Source: Baylisascaris procyonis (lineage: Eukaryota; Nematoda; Chromadorea; Rhabditida; Ascarididae). From it: a stretch of DNA of 64,000 nt. The DNA is taken from assembly GCA_037389465.1 (NCBI GenBank), contig JAZARR010000059.1, positions 6,719,001 through 6,783,000 of the forward strand. Direction: 5' to 3'. This document shows, piece after piece, positions 38,314 to 49,900 of the stretch. The first letter of the stretch is position 1, and each line of letters starts with the position of its first letter. Made by a program: the position numbers and the translations under genes. The notes under the pieces were generated by a model. It saw only the letters and a list, made by a program, of their open reading frames with translations. It searched no databases and had not been told where the DNA came from.

Positions 38314-41240
38314 TTTCGAAGTCAAGCGTAATCCTTCTCTTGAATATGCTTTAGTTCACTACTCTCGCATATATCGGAAAGTGCACTGTATCTTCTAAGA
38401 AACAATTTCCGGTCGTTGAATGATGCTCAATGTTATTTAGGAACTAGTAGACAAAGAGTCTCTTTTGAAATGTGCACACAGCAGTGCACTCATAACCTTT
38501 TCATTTGTTCAGCCAGCCGACTGACACATGACAATATTGGCCGTTCGATGAGCGATGCACATCACAATAGAATGGCAATGCAACTTTACGATTCAAATCC
38601 GTAAAAATATACTTAGCATTACATCTCTACAACGAATTGTTTATTTCATTCAAACAGAACATCTGCGTGGTTGTTGCACCTTTCAAACTTAAGTAACACT
38701 GACCATCGTACTATGGTCGATATTTCTTCTGCTTAGACGCTGTCGGAGTACTCACCACTTTCATACCGGACTGGATTGATTTCCGCAGATAATCAATTAT
38801 TTTTTTGGATTAAATTTTTACATCGGCCGGCGAAACATTTACAGAATAATATGCACTGTTTTGAATGCGAAGCATGTTGTGCAGGTTATGCATAGATTGG
38901 CTGAGTTGCCCTCAAGGCGGAAAAATCTCGTCAGATGCTGCAGTACGTATGAGTCTTTCTCGCTCTCGTTTACAACGCTATCAGCACATCATTCGTTCTA
39001 ACGTATGCACTTCTTCGATTGTTCAACTCAACCCTGCGCTATGCCACTTTTTGCGGCTCATCTGTTGCTTTCTCCTGGCTAATTTGCTAGTATAATCTGT
39101 TGAAATTTCACTCGAATTTTTAAAGCTTAAAATTTGAAATTTCACACGCATATTGCTGTACTCATTTTTTTCGGTTTTGAATGGAACTGGCCTATGCTTT
39201 AGGGATGTTTCTTTTTGTTTTTGTCGTCCTCTCTGCATCCAGTATGAATGTCGCGTTTTTTGAACGATGTCATGACGCGGTCACGGTGATGATATAATTT
39301 CAAAAATGGAGTGAAAGATGAAGGATACTGCATATCAATAGTAGAATATTGGAAGCGTGCAACGCTGACTTTAATTTTTTCCTCAAGAAAACAACGTAAT
39401 AAGCAATTCCTTATGTCTTTGTGAGTAACGAATAGTCAACTATTATTATTTTAAGAAGTGGCGCAAAAATGATAGAAATAATGATATGACTAACAATTAT
39501 TCTTGCTCCACTTTATTTTGCCAATGCTGGAACTCGTATTTCAGCTATAAACTAGATCGTTTCTTTATAGCAACTGGATTTCTGAATTCTGCAACGAAGA
39601 TTTCAACTTGCCGACATTCAATTTGCATAGCACGAAAGTACTTTGCAAAGCTTTTCTCAACTCAATAAGATTCTTTGCAAAAAAAAAAAGCTTTTCTAAT
39701 GCTGATTTATATAATTTCATTACAGTTCCGCCCGTTGCAAAAGGATAAATGCGAGATTCTCATCGAAGCTCGCAAACTTTGAAGTAAGAGGAACACTGAA
39801 TTTGAGTGGCTCATTCGATTAGTTTTATTTTCGAGATGAATTCTTCGCTTTTTATTGGCTATTTTAACATAGCCAATCTTGTTTGTGCAGAAGAATCTCC
39901 AACATCAATCACTGCTGTCGTTTCTGTTTGCGAAATTTCCGTTGTTTTTTTCTTTTTTGCGGGCGCTAAATTCGTTTTACCTCTTAGAACGACTAGTGCG
40001 GGTTTTTTTTTCTCTCGTAAAACACTGTGCTTTAAAAGTTTCCTTTGTTTGCTTGGTGAATTTATCTGTCCAAGCCCATTATGAATGGGGGTGAATCATA
40101 CTGAAGTCTACCCTTCCATTTTTCATTCCTCACCCGCACCTCCTTGGGTTTCCAGAAAATTTTACGGCTTAGAATTTTTGGCTGTAATTTGTGATCAGCA
40201 CTTGACTCAAAGGAGATGTGCAATAGACACACTTTCAACGTGTATACCAGCGATCTGAGGGGGCAGACAAATATACAACCTGATGCACTGGTAGCAAATA
40301 AAGGAGAGAGGAGAGTCCCATATCCTTTTTTTGTTTTTGTTGCTTGCCAGCTATCCTGCCCTCGTAATCGCCCGCGCGTTAGCTATTTACAGGAAGTTAA
40401 GCGAATTTTAGGGCATTTAGAGTATTAAGAACACAACAAAAAATTTGGCTTGATTTGTAATCTCAATATGGGATTCCGTGCCAGTGCGACCAGGTGAATG
40501 GAAATACATTGTGGGATAGTGATCGATCAGGCTGATTTTACGTTATGTGGATAAATACTACAGAAGAGCTTTGACATTGTTACAACTTTGAGTAAGCGAT
40601 ATTCTTTCTCTCTCTCTCACCTTCCCATCCCCAGAGGGTTTTTTCATATTCTTTGATTCACTGTTCCGAAGTTTTATCCATTTAGAATTGTAACGTTCAG
40701 TTGCGTTGTTCCCAGCAGCAATTTTGTCTCCGTATGGATCTAATCTTTATTCCTGCCGTAGTCAACTTCTAAATTCAACTCATTGAGGCATATTGTCAAC
40801 TTTTCTCGCCTTTTGTTCATGACAAGTTCCTTTCAAGGACGCGACATGATGACATTGGCCGGTGGATCTTTTCATGCCATCGATTTGATGGTATTTTTTC
40901 TTCAGACGAACAATCCCTACGATAGGTGGAAATCATCAGCTCATTGTAAATTTTTTTCACTTTCGCATTTGCTATCACTGTGATGAGCGAAGCGAAGTGG
41001 CCGTAAAGGACATCAGTGAGTACGGTAGCTGTAGCAAATAGACCTCATATGGGTCTCAAAGTTGTTAGGAATGTCATGAATTTCCCCGAGACCTGAATAA
41101 AATGTTCCTTCAAAATCCCGCTTAAACTCATTGAAAACAAAGCTCATCTTGGTACGATAAAAGCTTACAAGTACCTCTGTTCAGTTTGAAAATCGCGCAC
41201 TTCAGTTAACTCCTTGACAATGTCCACTTTTTCAAGTTGT
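38314..41240. other. No firm gene; isolated exon-like segments
   Basis: A plus-strand segment at 38884-38940 (after TTGTGCAG, ending at GCA/GTACGT) reads LCIDWLSCPQGGKISSDAA and could be one exon, but no partners were found. Elsewhere there are T-rich runs and a CT-rich tract at about 40600-40625. Confidence 0.3.
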
Positions 41241-41337
41241 CTCTTTATTCCGAATCTCGTCACCGCAATCTGCTTAATTTTTAGTATAAAGGTAACCATC
41301 TCTTTGACTTCTTCGAATCAAAACGGTCGATTACTTA

Positions 41338-42388
41338 CAAATCATCCGCAAAAACAGTCCGTTAACCACGACAATTAACCGTAATAATTAGCGCAAATGA
41401 CATTGAAAAGTTTGTTAAGGAGCGTAACGCTTGTGACAGCCCGATCGAAATTCGATGCAAAAATTGCGAAATACATCCTGAAGAAAATAGTTTGCTTTTT
41501 CTTCTCATTAATTAGGATGCGGATCTATCGTTGTTGAGAGTTTATCTATCATCATCATCACCAATAGCAATTTCCTATTGATACCATTATAAGCTTTGTC
41601 GAAATCAAGTATTGTTAGTGTTACGTCTTGTTTACCTATCACCACATGCAGTAGTTATCAGGTGACTCGACCAGTGCTGTAATGATTGATTGGCTTTCTT
41701 CCTGAGATTTTCAGTACATCTTCTGGTACCTTTTCCAATACTTAGTAGTAAACTAATTCGTCTACAGTTTTTTGATTTACGCTTTCCTCGCTTACTGCTA
41801 CAAGTTGACCCTATATCTTGACTGCTTTCCAAATTTGCACCTGCAGTTGTTATTGCAATTAACCTGCTGAATATCATCAATAAATAGCGATCCACGGTAT
41901 GCCGTCACAATTAAGGCACTCGCTTGCACTAAAAGACAAAAAACAAAATATGTGGCTCTAGCTGGTCACAAATAATTTTTCATTTCAATAACTCCGTTTT
42001 CGAATGAGAAAAAATTAATCCATCTCAACAAAACTGGTCCATCACATTAGCGTCTACTTTAAGGTTTTGATATTTGTCTTTTTTTTTAAATATTTACCAA
42101 CTCTTTTAATGCCTGTTATTATTTTTCCCAGCATTTCCCTCCTATTTCCTAGTGTTTTGGTTTTCTCCTTAGCAGAGTTTTAGGAAATTTCTCATCCTCT
42201 ATATTCTTAAAACAACTCTGTATTGTAGGTGTGATTTCACAGTAAGCTGAGGCAATTATTTGTTTATATATACGCCTTAACGCTGATTGGTTAGCTGCCG
42301 AATAATAAATTAAAAAATGAGCCATTAAATCCTTTTTTTTCGGCAATTGATAATCTTTAGTGATATGTAGTTCGAATTTTGAGAGCAT
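41338..42388 (-). mobile_element. Decayed non-LTR retrotransposon reverse-transcriptase fragment
   Basis: On the minus strand, frame-interrupted sequence shows reverse-transcriptase signatures in the expected order. At 41606-41589 is DFDKAY followed by NGINRKLL, matching the motif around the first catalytic Asp (LDFEKAYD-like in LINEs). Some 250 bases on, at about 41358-41338, is TVFADDL, the FADD/YADD catalytic box. Upstream on the same strand, open frames at 42388-42149 and 41895-41632 are Lys-rich and may be remnants of the same protein. Several stops and frame changes separate the pieces, so it is inactive. The clade (CR1, RTE or other) cannot be assigned and element ends were not seen. 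Confidence 0.5.
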
Positions 42389-42739
42389 CGAAAATAATTC
42401 TTTTCCAAAATTGCTGGAATTTCGAAGCCTTCTTAGCGCTCTTCCACAATATTTACTTACTCATCATTTCCTGAAATTTTTGACCATCTTCAATCCATCC
42501 TGAGTAAAAACGGGTTTCATCTATGTGCCGAACGCCATTAATAAATATGAGGAACTTGCATGATGCGATGAAATATTCGCTTATTCGAATCGATTGTGTT
42601 GATCAGTTATTTACGAAGAGTTGTCCAATAAACGTGTATCTCGTCAACGCTGTTGACGAGTGATGTTTGAATGTAAACGATATTGAATGAGTTCGAGTGA
42701 AACGATTACAAAAAATATATAGATATCGATGTAGGTACA

Positions 42740-43139
42740 ATGGCACAAACCTTTATTTATTTGCCTTCTGAAGACGCTTATGTGCAGATGGCGGGACAGG
42801 CATCATGGCTTCAAAGTCAGGTATTAAATATAAGGTAACCTTTATTGCATAGAAGTAACGATACACGTTTCTCGTCCCTTTTGGGTACCATCATGCTATC
42901 GGCCATCTGATCAAGAGGTAAGGGAAATAAAAACGTTTATGTTGGTTACCTTAGGCAAATAAAATTAAAGGTGACTCATATTTTCTCGTTTCCACACTCA
43001 CTCACCGTTTAACACAACATGTTATGACAACCAGCGACGTGTAAGCGAATTGTCTCAAAAGTATTAGTTTTTAAGCGGTTTTTTGACAATTTTATAGAGA
43101 ATCCTCGCATCCTTCGGAGAAGTGCAGGCGCTAAATTGA
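42740..43139 (+). CDS. Candidate 60-aa protein, three exons
   Basis: Exons 42740-42815, 42853-42917 and 43098-43139 join in phase 1 and 0 and end at TGA. The first exon reads MAQTFIYLPSEDAYVQ, the middle one contains RPFWVPSCYRPSD, and the last is RILASFGEVQALN after a TTTTATAG acceptor; the second donor is GAG/GTAAGG. Codon choice is good throughout. The weak point is the first intron, only 37 bases, shorter than the 42-43 base introns in the receptor gene. There is no signal peptide or membrane helix, and the protein is not recognised. Confidence 0.4.
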
Positions 43140-44469
43140 CTTCATAGATTGCTTTATATACACAGAAACAAAATGAGCCGGACAATTTATGAAGAAAAAA
43201 GAACGATTTAAAAAAAAGAGTTTGTCATGCATATCAGAAGCTTTGTTATACTGCTTGGAGTTGTGTAAATAAACGAAATTCAATGAAACCAGTAATTTAC
43301 TGCACACTTTACTTACTAAAACATTTCCTGCAACTGTAAGAAAAAGCGTTTCTGAAAATACATCTGCAAATGCAACGATAATAGCAAAAATCTGGACGTA
43401 ACTGCACTGGAAATAAGTCTTTCTTAAATGGTGGAATTTTGCTTTCTATTTACCATTGAATGAAACGTACACAATTTGCTATGCGTTGGCTTTATCCTCC
43501 ATATTAGACTCGTTAGCACTGAAAAGATTCAAGCATGTATATTGCTATAATCATCTTTGTATGGACTGATTCAACAATAGTTTTGCGTGTTATGCTTTTT
43601 GCACACGAAACTAGATGAAATAAGATGTTGAATGTGTGTCATATAGCTCGAGTAATGGCATTTATAGGATTATTAAGTCTGTAAGCGTTTAGCATTTCTT
43701 TTACGCCTCAAGTTCCACTTGTAAATCTTTTATTCGTCAATAATTTGAATCGCTCGCAATTCAAAAGTCAAACTAGTGGTTTTTATTAGCAAATACTACT
43801 CATCTACTGTTATTACTCAAATATTATTGAATTCACTTGGCTTTTGAGCTTATGCGTTTATTGTGCTATTGATGGAACACCTTGCTAGCATTGAAGTTCC
43901 AAATTTATAAGAAAAAGCGCACTGAGGCGCATTGTGCTTTTTCAGGATTCGCCACGTGATTGCATACAACCTTATCATACCTCTTGAAAATATGGTTTAT
44001 TATACGAAAACTTCAATTAGCACTTTTAGTCTTTGTATGTCACGAACTTTATCACATGATGTCTCACTAATATGTCCAGTAGAGTTCTGTAATAGCCGAC
44101 TGTGAGCTGCAAATGCAACACATGAACTTCTGGAACCTCTCTTATATGTAGCGTATTGCTAAAGTGATTTTTTTCGTCGAATGTATGCTGTCATGATCAC
44201 ATAGAGTTAGCACCTGAACACTTTTCATTCATGGCTTCTCTATCACTAGAGCTCCACGTGTCATCTTGGTGGATTGATGTACGAGCATAAAGGACACAAA
44301 TTTCGATGCAGATGTGGTGTTTGTAACGATGTGGTGGTCTTTCTTTCAAAAAATCCCATTCCTCAATAAAATGTCTTTGTACTGGTAGAAGCAGTGCAGC
44401 TAGCTAAATCTAAAGACAAAGAAATTCTTGCACGGTTTTACTGATGTTTTAAGGAAGAATGTAACTATG
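43140..44469. other. Intergenic, no gene seen
   Basis: AT-rich with no open frame of interest and no convincing exon on either strand. Confidence 0.5.
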
Positions 44470-44859
44470 TTAAGGACGTGGGAAAGAAACGTTGAAAAAG
44501 CGAGGTGCTGATCGTAAGATATGTGTGCGATGGCATGCATGGTCGGTGATGATAGCTCGTGCTGTCGCTGCAGTAGAAGCACCTGTTTGTGCCCGTAGGG
44601 AGATTAATTTAGGCATGACCGCGATCGTTATGAAAAGACAATTGTGCTTTCCTTCGAAGGAGTCGTTAACCAGCGAAGCGTGACTCTGCCTCCCGAGACG
44701 TGTGTCGGGCCATGCGCATCGCATGCACACTAAATTGATACACTCGTCGTCGTAGCGTCCTTCTAATATCCTATCCTTATCAGCGTTCCCACAACCGCTA
44801 AATGCTGCACAGTAAGAAGAAAAAAGTCGGAGGATAATCGGTAAATACGGATGATACAT
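44470..44859 (-). CDS. Candidate secreted/Cys-containing protein, 129-codon open frame
   Basis: A single minus-strand frame starts at an ATG one base behind a CTGCGCAG acceptor-like site and runs to a TAA. The first 20 or so residues are hydrophobic (YLPIILRLFSSYC) and could be a signal peptide. The next part is acidic with CINLVCMRC, and the C-terminal half is Ala/Thr-rich and basic. The codons show the purine-N-pyrimidine bias of real coding sequence. A competing plus-strand frame (44492-44683) covers part of it, with weaker bias. The start lies 27 bases from the plus-strand candidate at 44887, a head-to-head pair. No family is recognised. Confidence 0.35.
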   Translation of the reverse strand: MYHPYLPIILRLFSSYCAAFSGCGNADKDRILEGRYDDECINLVCMRCAWPDTRLGRQSHASLVNDSFEGKHNCLFITIAVMPKLISLRAQTGASTAATARAIITDHACHRTHILRSAPRFFNVSFPRP

Positions 44860-44886
44860 ACTGCGCAGTTCATCGTAAGCTTAGCG

Positions 44887-45232
44887 ATGAACAATCCAAA
44901 CAACTGCACCATCAGAATTGCAGAAAAAGGTTTTCTTCGTGGACCTCAGATAAGCACCGAAAGTAGCGACGGCAAACATTACATGAACCCGTCTCCGAAA
45001 CAGATTAGAGCGGTGACTCTGCAAAGGGAGGTTTCTGTTGGTGCGCAGATTGCGTAATTTGAGCAGTGCGGCTCACGCACAGCTGATTGAATCGTTTCCG
45101 ACGCAGCGTGCCACCGAATGTCTGTTGTCGTCTCTGTGGCAGCACATGCATACATCCAGGGGCGTGGCCAAGTGCTGTGGCCACAGCATTAGTGCTGTGC
45201 TGCTCCGTCTACGCGCTGCGTACCGCGGCTAG
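44887..45232 (+). CDS. Candidate 97-aa protein, two exons
   Basis: A GCTTAG acceptor precedes the ATG by two bases. Exon 44887-45030 (48 codons, starting MNNPNNCTIRIAEKGF) ends at GAG/GTTTCT. After a 52-base intron with a CGCACAG acceptor, exon 45083-45232 continues in phase 0 (LIESFPTQRATECLLSSLW) to TAG. The second half has a Cys-Cys-Gly-His element and a basic Leu/Arg-rich end. Base composition is much GC-richer than the flanks. The product has no signal peptide and no recognised domain. Confidence 0.42.
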
Positions 45233-45409
45233 TCGCAGTCGACTGCACGCAAACGCCTGGGAGCCTTAGCCTTAGCTGTTTGTTGCGTGCGCAGCTACCG
45301 GTTGTGGCAGCCAGCTGACACTAACAAACGATAATAATCAGTCATGATGGCCTAAGCGAGGGAGGTGCGCCCTCGGTGAGCTGGTGCCGCAGTGTGTCTC
45401 TTCTCAAGG
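45050..45409 (+). promoter_or_regulatory. GC-rich block, possible promoter/5' untranslated exon of the Shisa-like gene
   Basis: GC content here is visibly above the surrounding DNA, with a GGGGCGTGGCC word (KLF/Sp-type box) at about 45160. The block ends in a strong donor, CTCAAG/GTAGGT, at 45409-45410. The next good acceptor on this strand, TTGCAG at about 46299, is 15 bases before the Shisa-like ATG, so 45409 could end a non-coding first exon. The overlap with the candidate coding exon 45083-45232 is unresolved. Confidence 0.3.
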
Positions 45410-45630
45410 TAGGTATGCAAGTCCTCTCAGCTTTTAACTTCGTAGTCTTGATCTGGAGTTACTTTTTTCGCTCCTTGGTTGAAAATACAACATTCCACCA
45501 TTGTTATCATGTTTCCTGTGAAACGAGTTTCCCTGAGGAACCTGTACAGACAAAGCTCCTTCGGCCCTTTTGCACTCATCCGATTTCGCGTAGTTGAAAG
45601 CTGAGGTACCTAGCGAACGCCGCTCTGAAC

Positions 45631-45860
45631 TCATGTAGGACTGACTGGTCTTTGGCAGTTACGGCCATCGACATAGGAACACTTGGCATTTGCGCGATCA
45701 CAAGCGGAAACGAAGCATCTGAGCATTAAACAGTCCGACAAAGGGTAAAGGAATCGGTGACAGAGCTGCACTTCACGGACGAATAGGCTGATAGGAAGCA
45801 TGTGATTGGCTGCCCGTTGATGATTTCTCATAAGCAAATGCGGTGATTCCACGAAAGGAA
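45631..45860 (-). CDS. Candidate terminal exon of an unrecognised Cys-containing protein (partial)
   Basis: After a strong CATCTTTCAG acceptor the minus strand is open for 75 codons in phase 1 to a TGA. The segment is rich in His, Arg and Cys, with CHRFLYPLSDCLMLRC and SACDRANAKC spacings. Codon bias is good. Just beyond the stop a second minus-strand frame (45634-45502, starting MSSERRSLGTS and ending at CAG/GTTCCT) also looks coding, so this exon may instead be spliced internally. The 5' part of the gene was not found. Confidence 0.35.
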
Positions 45861-46313
45861 CTGAAAGATGTTCATTTCGAATATCTTTTGTGGTTGTAAA
45901 GAAGTTATTTGTGAGGGTGACACACCTTTACTGTAAGATAACATCAATCAGAGAAACACCAACTGACAGTGGAGTTCAGTGCAGTGTTGTACTGTTGTGG
46001 TAGTAGGGGACGGATTTGCTTGCCTACTGCAAATGCAAACAAATGATTTTTTCTGGAGGCGGTAGCGTTGAATGCTCATTCGACATGCTTATTCGCGGTG
46101 TGATTACTTAAATATATTAAAAACGTGACAAATAGATATAGTTTTTTTTTCCGGTGAATTAGATTCGTTGCTTGACGCTATTCGTTTTCAAGCTGTGTTA
46201 TGAGCAGTAACTAGCTGAGGTGATGAGTCTGTCCAAGTGTCTGCTCTTCGTTTCGTTCATTTTTATGAAATCATCGCCAGCATATCTTTGAAGTTGCAGA
46301 TTGCGTGTGAAAA

Positions 46314-46907
46314 ATGGCTTCGTTATGTGCACTAAGCGTGTTGTCGATGGAACGCTTCATCTTCTATCGCTATGTTTTACTGCCACTCATCATGTTATTA
46401 CGTTTCACGAGCGCTATAACGTGTCCATTCGAAGCAATTGCCGGTACGAAGTCTTCCAGCAGTACTAAACGAAAAGTTTGCCCCGATTTTAAGGACGATA
46501 TTAGCGAGAAATTTTGTTGTCCTTCACATGTCGTGCCAGGCAGCTACTATTGTTGCTCGGAGGAGCATCTTTCCGTTATGGAAGCTGAAGAGGCAGCCGA
46601 ACTACGGAGGCAATTCATCAAAAAGTTAGTCATCGATTATCGCTCTCATAGACCTATCCAATTTAACTTTTAATTGCCACTTCGCTGCGTTGTTGTGATG
46701 TTCCATTATGGTGAATGTTCTTAGGCACATCCAGAATTAAAAAGACGAAACAACAACTAGTAATCATCGTTTTTTTGCGTCACATATTCTGTGCTACGAT
46801 GGGCAATACTCGGGGTGCAAGGGATCACGTTCATTCTTCGTTCAAATGTCTCGAAATGTGCTGTGATTACGTCGTGAACGTCACGATTCGTTTCATCAAA
46901 AGCTGCA

Positions 46908-46956
<49 letters not shown>

Positions 46957-49900
46957 CAGTTTCATTGTTTTAGTTTCATTTCGTTCATTTGAATCATTCC
47001 TTCTCACAATGAAGCAGTAAATCTTTTGTTTAATAAGGTGGCGAGAGGGCAAAGCACTTCAGGCACAACGCAACGTCTAACGTGACAACGCATTTCGCTA
47101 AATGTTTGCATAGAGCGCTTTATAGGCATTGTTCTATGCGATGATTGGATTATTTGAAACCAATAATGTCGCACACTTTTTTTGCCGCTTTCAAATATTA
47201 AAACATCACATGCCAAGCAGAGAAAAGGCGTGAGACAAGAATCGAACGGAAACTTCGCACTTTTATGAGATTCGTTTTACTTTCCCAGTCGATGCAATTT
47301 GATCAGCTTATCAAGAAGCCGATTTCACATGCATACTTATGGTGCCGACTAGAGGCAACTGGCCATCGGTCATAAAGCTTCACACATTACGATATGGAAA
47401 TGAATTTCTGAAATATCTACGATGTTGAAAGAGCTTCTGAATGCCATGATTCATAGGATATATGCTACAATCAGAATCTATTCTCATTTTGTTCAGAATG
47501 ATTAACCACGCTTCCCTAAGTTTTGTTGCTTTTTTTTGCAAAAGCATTGTAGCTCATGAAAGATTACTGCATTTGTTTTCACCGTCGTTCAAATGTCTGA
47601 AAAAAAAAAAAACAAAACATTGTTCTCATAGAAGAGTCTCATTCGCAGTCGTTTTCTTCGAATATGCTGTTGCTTATGCTTGCGTTACGTCCATCGGCCA
47701 CTTTTCTTGGTCACCAGGGAGAACAATGCATACTTGTAGATCTCTTACTAATACAATCGGTTGTTCGAGCCGTACTTTGCAATATCGGAAGTGAGAAGCG
47801 AATAGAACAGAAAAAAAAAATGGAATAGCCGATGAGAATTGGTTGCTCGCTGTGCTACCAATTAGTAGGCAATTTGCTTTCTAGTTGTTCCCAAATGCCT
47901 GAAACAAATTTTAAAATGCACTCTCATAGCTTTTTTTCCCCTCCCAAGTCGTATCATAAATTATTAGTATCATATGGCATTTTCGAAATATTATTTGATG
48001 TTAAGAGTAGCGAGAGTATTTCCTGTTATATGCTGTCTATTGGTTATTCTCAGCATTTTTTTTTTTGGCCGATATCAATATCATTATCCACTTATCGTTT
48101 AGCGGAAACTTTTCATTTGAATGAGCATCTACTGAAACAAATGAGCTCATAATGAGATATACTGAATCTGTTTTGTTTCTTAGCAACATTGAAATGCTTA
48201 CACTTCCGCTTCCGAAGAAAAATAAAACGAGTTTTTAGCTGTAAAAAGAATTTGATTTAATTCGGAATAGGTGTTAATCTGTTCTAACTTGTTAAGCCAT
48301 TGTGATTATCCACTGATGAGCGCAGTAAATAATTGAATGTGTTAATGAATAAAATTGCGAAGATCTCTATCAAGTCTAGTCATGGCGAAAGAAACGCCAC
48401 AGTGATTTTTCCCATCACCCATCTGTTTCTTCGCTCCCTCTTTCGAAGCCTTAAAATCGAGATCAATTGAACGAATACAAAATATCGTACAATATGGAAT
48501 TTCCAATAATAGTCCGGCAATGCTTTCATCGTTTTTTTCTTAATGAACGTTTTTGACGAAGGATCAAAGCGTTTCTTCGAAAGCGAATTTCGCATTATTG
48601 AATTTTTGAGTTTTGGTGCTCCCAAATCGGCCCAATAAGCACACATTCACATAGCTCTCATTTGCATATGCACCGATGTTTCTTTTTCTTTTCGCTCTTT
48701 CTTTTTATGTGCTTCCATCGGTGCATATCTCCCTCCTCCTTATTTATTTCTATCATTCTGATGCGTAGTCTAGATCTGCTACTTCAAATACTGTCAAGTA
48801 CACTTACGTTTTATCGATAGTATGCGAGAAGGATGCTCTCATGTTTTTTCTTCTTGCAAAACATTTGTCTGTTTACATGTGCCTCAGGCATTGTTATGAG
48901 TAGTAAACACCGTGAATCAGCATGTGCAAAATGCATTAGCATTTTGTTCGCATATGATTAGCCCTCTTTAAAAATAAGCCTAAATTTAGCGAATACGTAT
49001 CCGAATTTGAAAGCGCTTTATTATCTCCATCTGACTTTTTAACGATAAATAAAAACGTATATAACAAAAAGCACTTAAATTAAAAATTACATCAATCTCA
49101 AGCACAAAAGTTCGTTGTTTCGAAAAACAAAATTGAGAATAAGGTAGCTGCCATTTTCATCGTTGCCATTGTTTCCACCTTGGTGAGTTGAAGAATAGCA
49201 TAGTTTGCATGCTGGCCGCTGGTCACTTCCTGTATAAGCGGGCCATATTTATTCGTCCAGCATTTGAGTGCTGCATGTTTACAAGCTTAATCTATTTTGT
49301 CAGTTTATATAATCATTACCTGGAGTCATGAGTTGCCTACGAGGATATTTACAGTAGTCTCTTCGTTGTTCGTATTGCATCGAGTTGCATGTTGAATAGA
49401 TTCTTTGTTAAGAGATGAATACGAAGGAGTTTTTTCTTCTTTGCTTGCGACAGATGAAAGAGAAGTGATTGCTTGCGTTGGTGTAACTTGCATTATTTGT
49501 AATTGCGTCTGTGAGCATGTCAATCAAAACTATGACAAGTACGTAAACCAACAGCAGTCGTCCACTCACCTAACCAACCAATAATTTGCCCATTTTTATG
49601 TATTCCATCAAAACACAACTAACTTCCTTTGACAATGCGACGATATATCGAATTCTATTTCTTTCTCAGTAACACTTCTCGTTTATACTACCGGCATTTT
49701 TTTCGTTGATCGTTATTTTTCCAAAATCCTTTTCATAGGCACATGCGTGCTTTCACAAAAAAGTTCTGCAGCTTTGTCTCCAAGGAAGAATTATTTACAA
49801 GAAAGTTTCTTTTGCGATGGCATAATGCGTCTTTTTCTAAGAGGGGTGATAATAAAACTAGAAGTGGCATGGTCTTTGAACACCTTGACTTATTAAACTT

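Noticed and set aside
38865..39095. Cys-containing plus-strand frame after a TTGTGCAG acceptor
   Set aside because: Only the first 19 codons look like an exon; no partner exons in phase were found.
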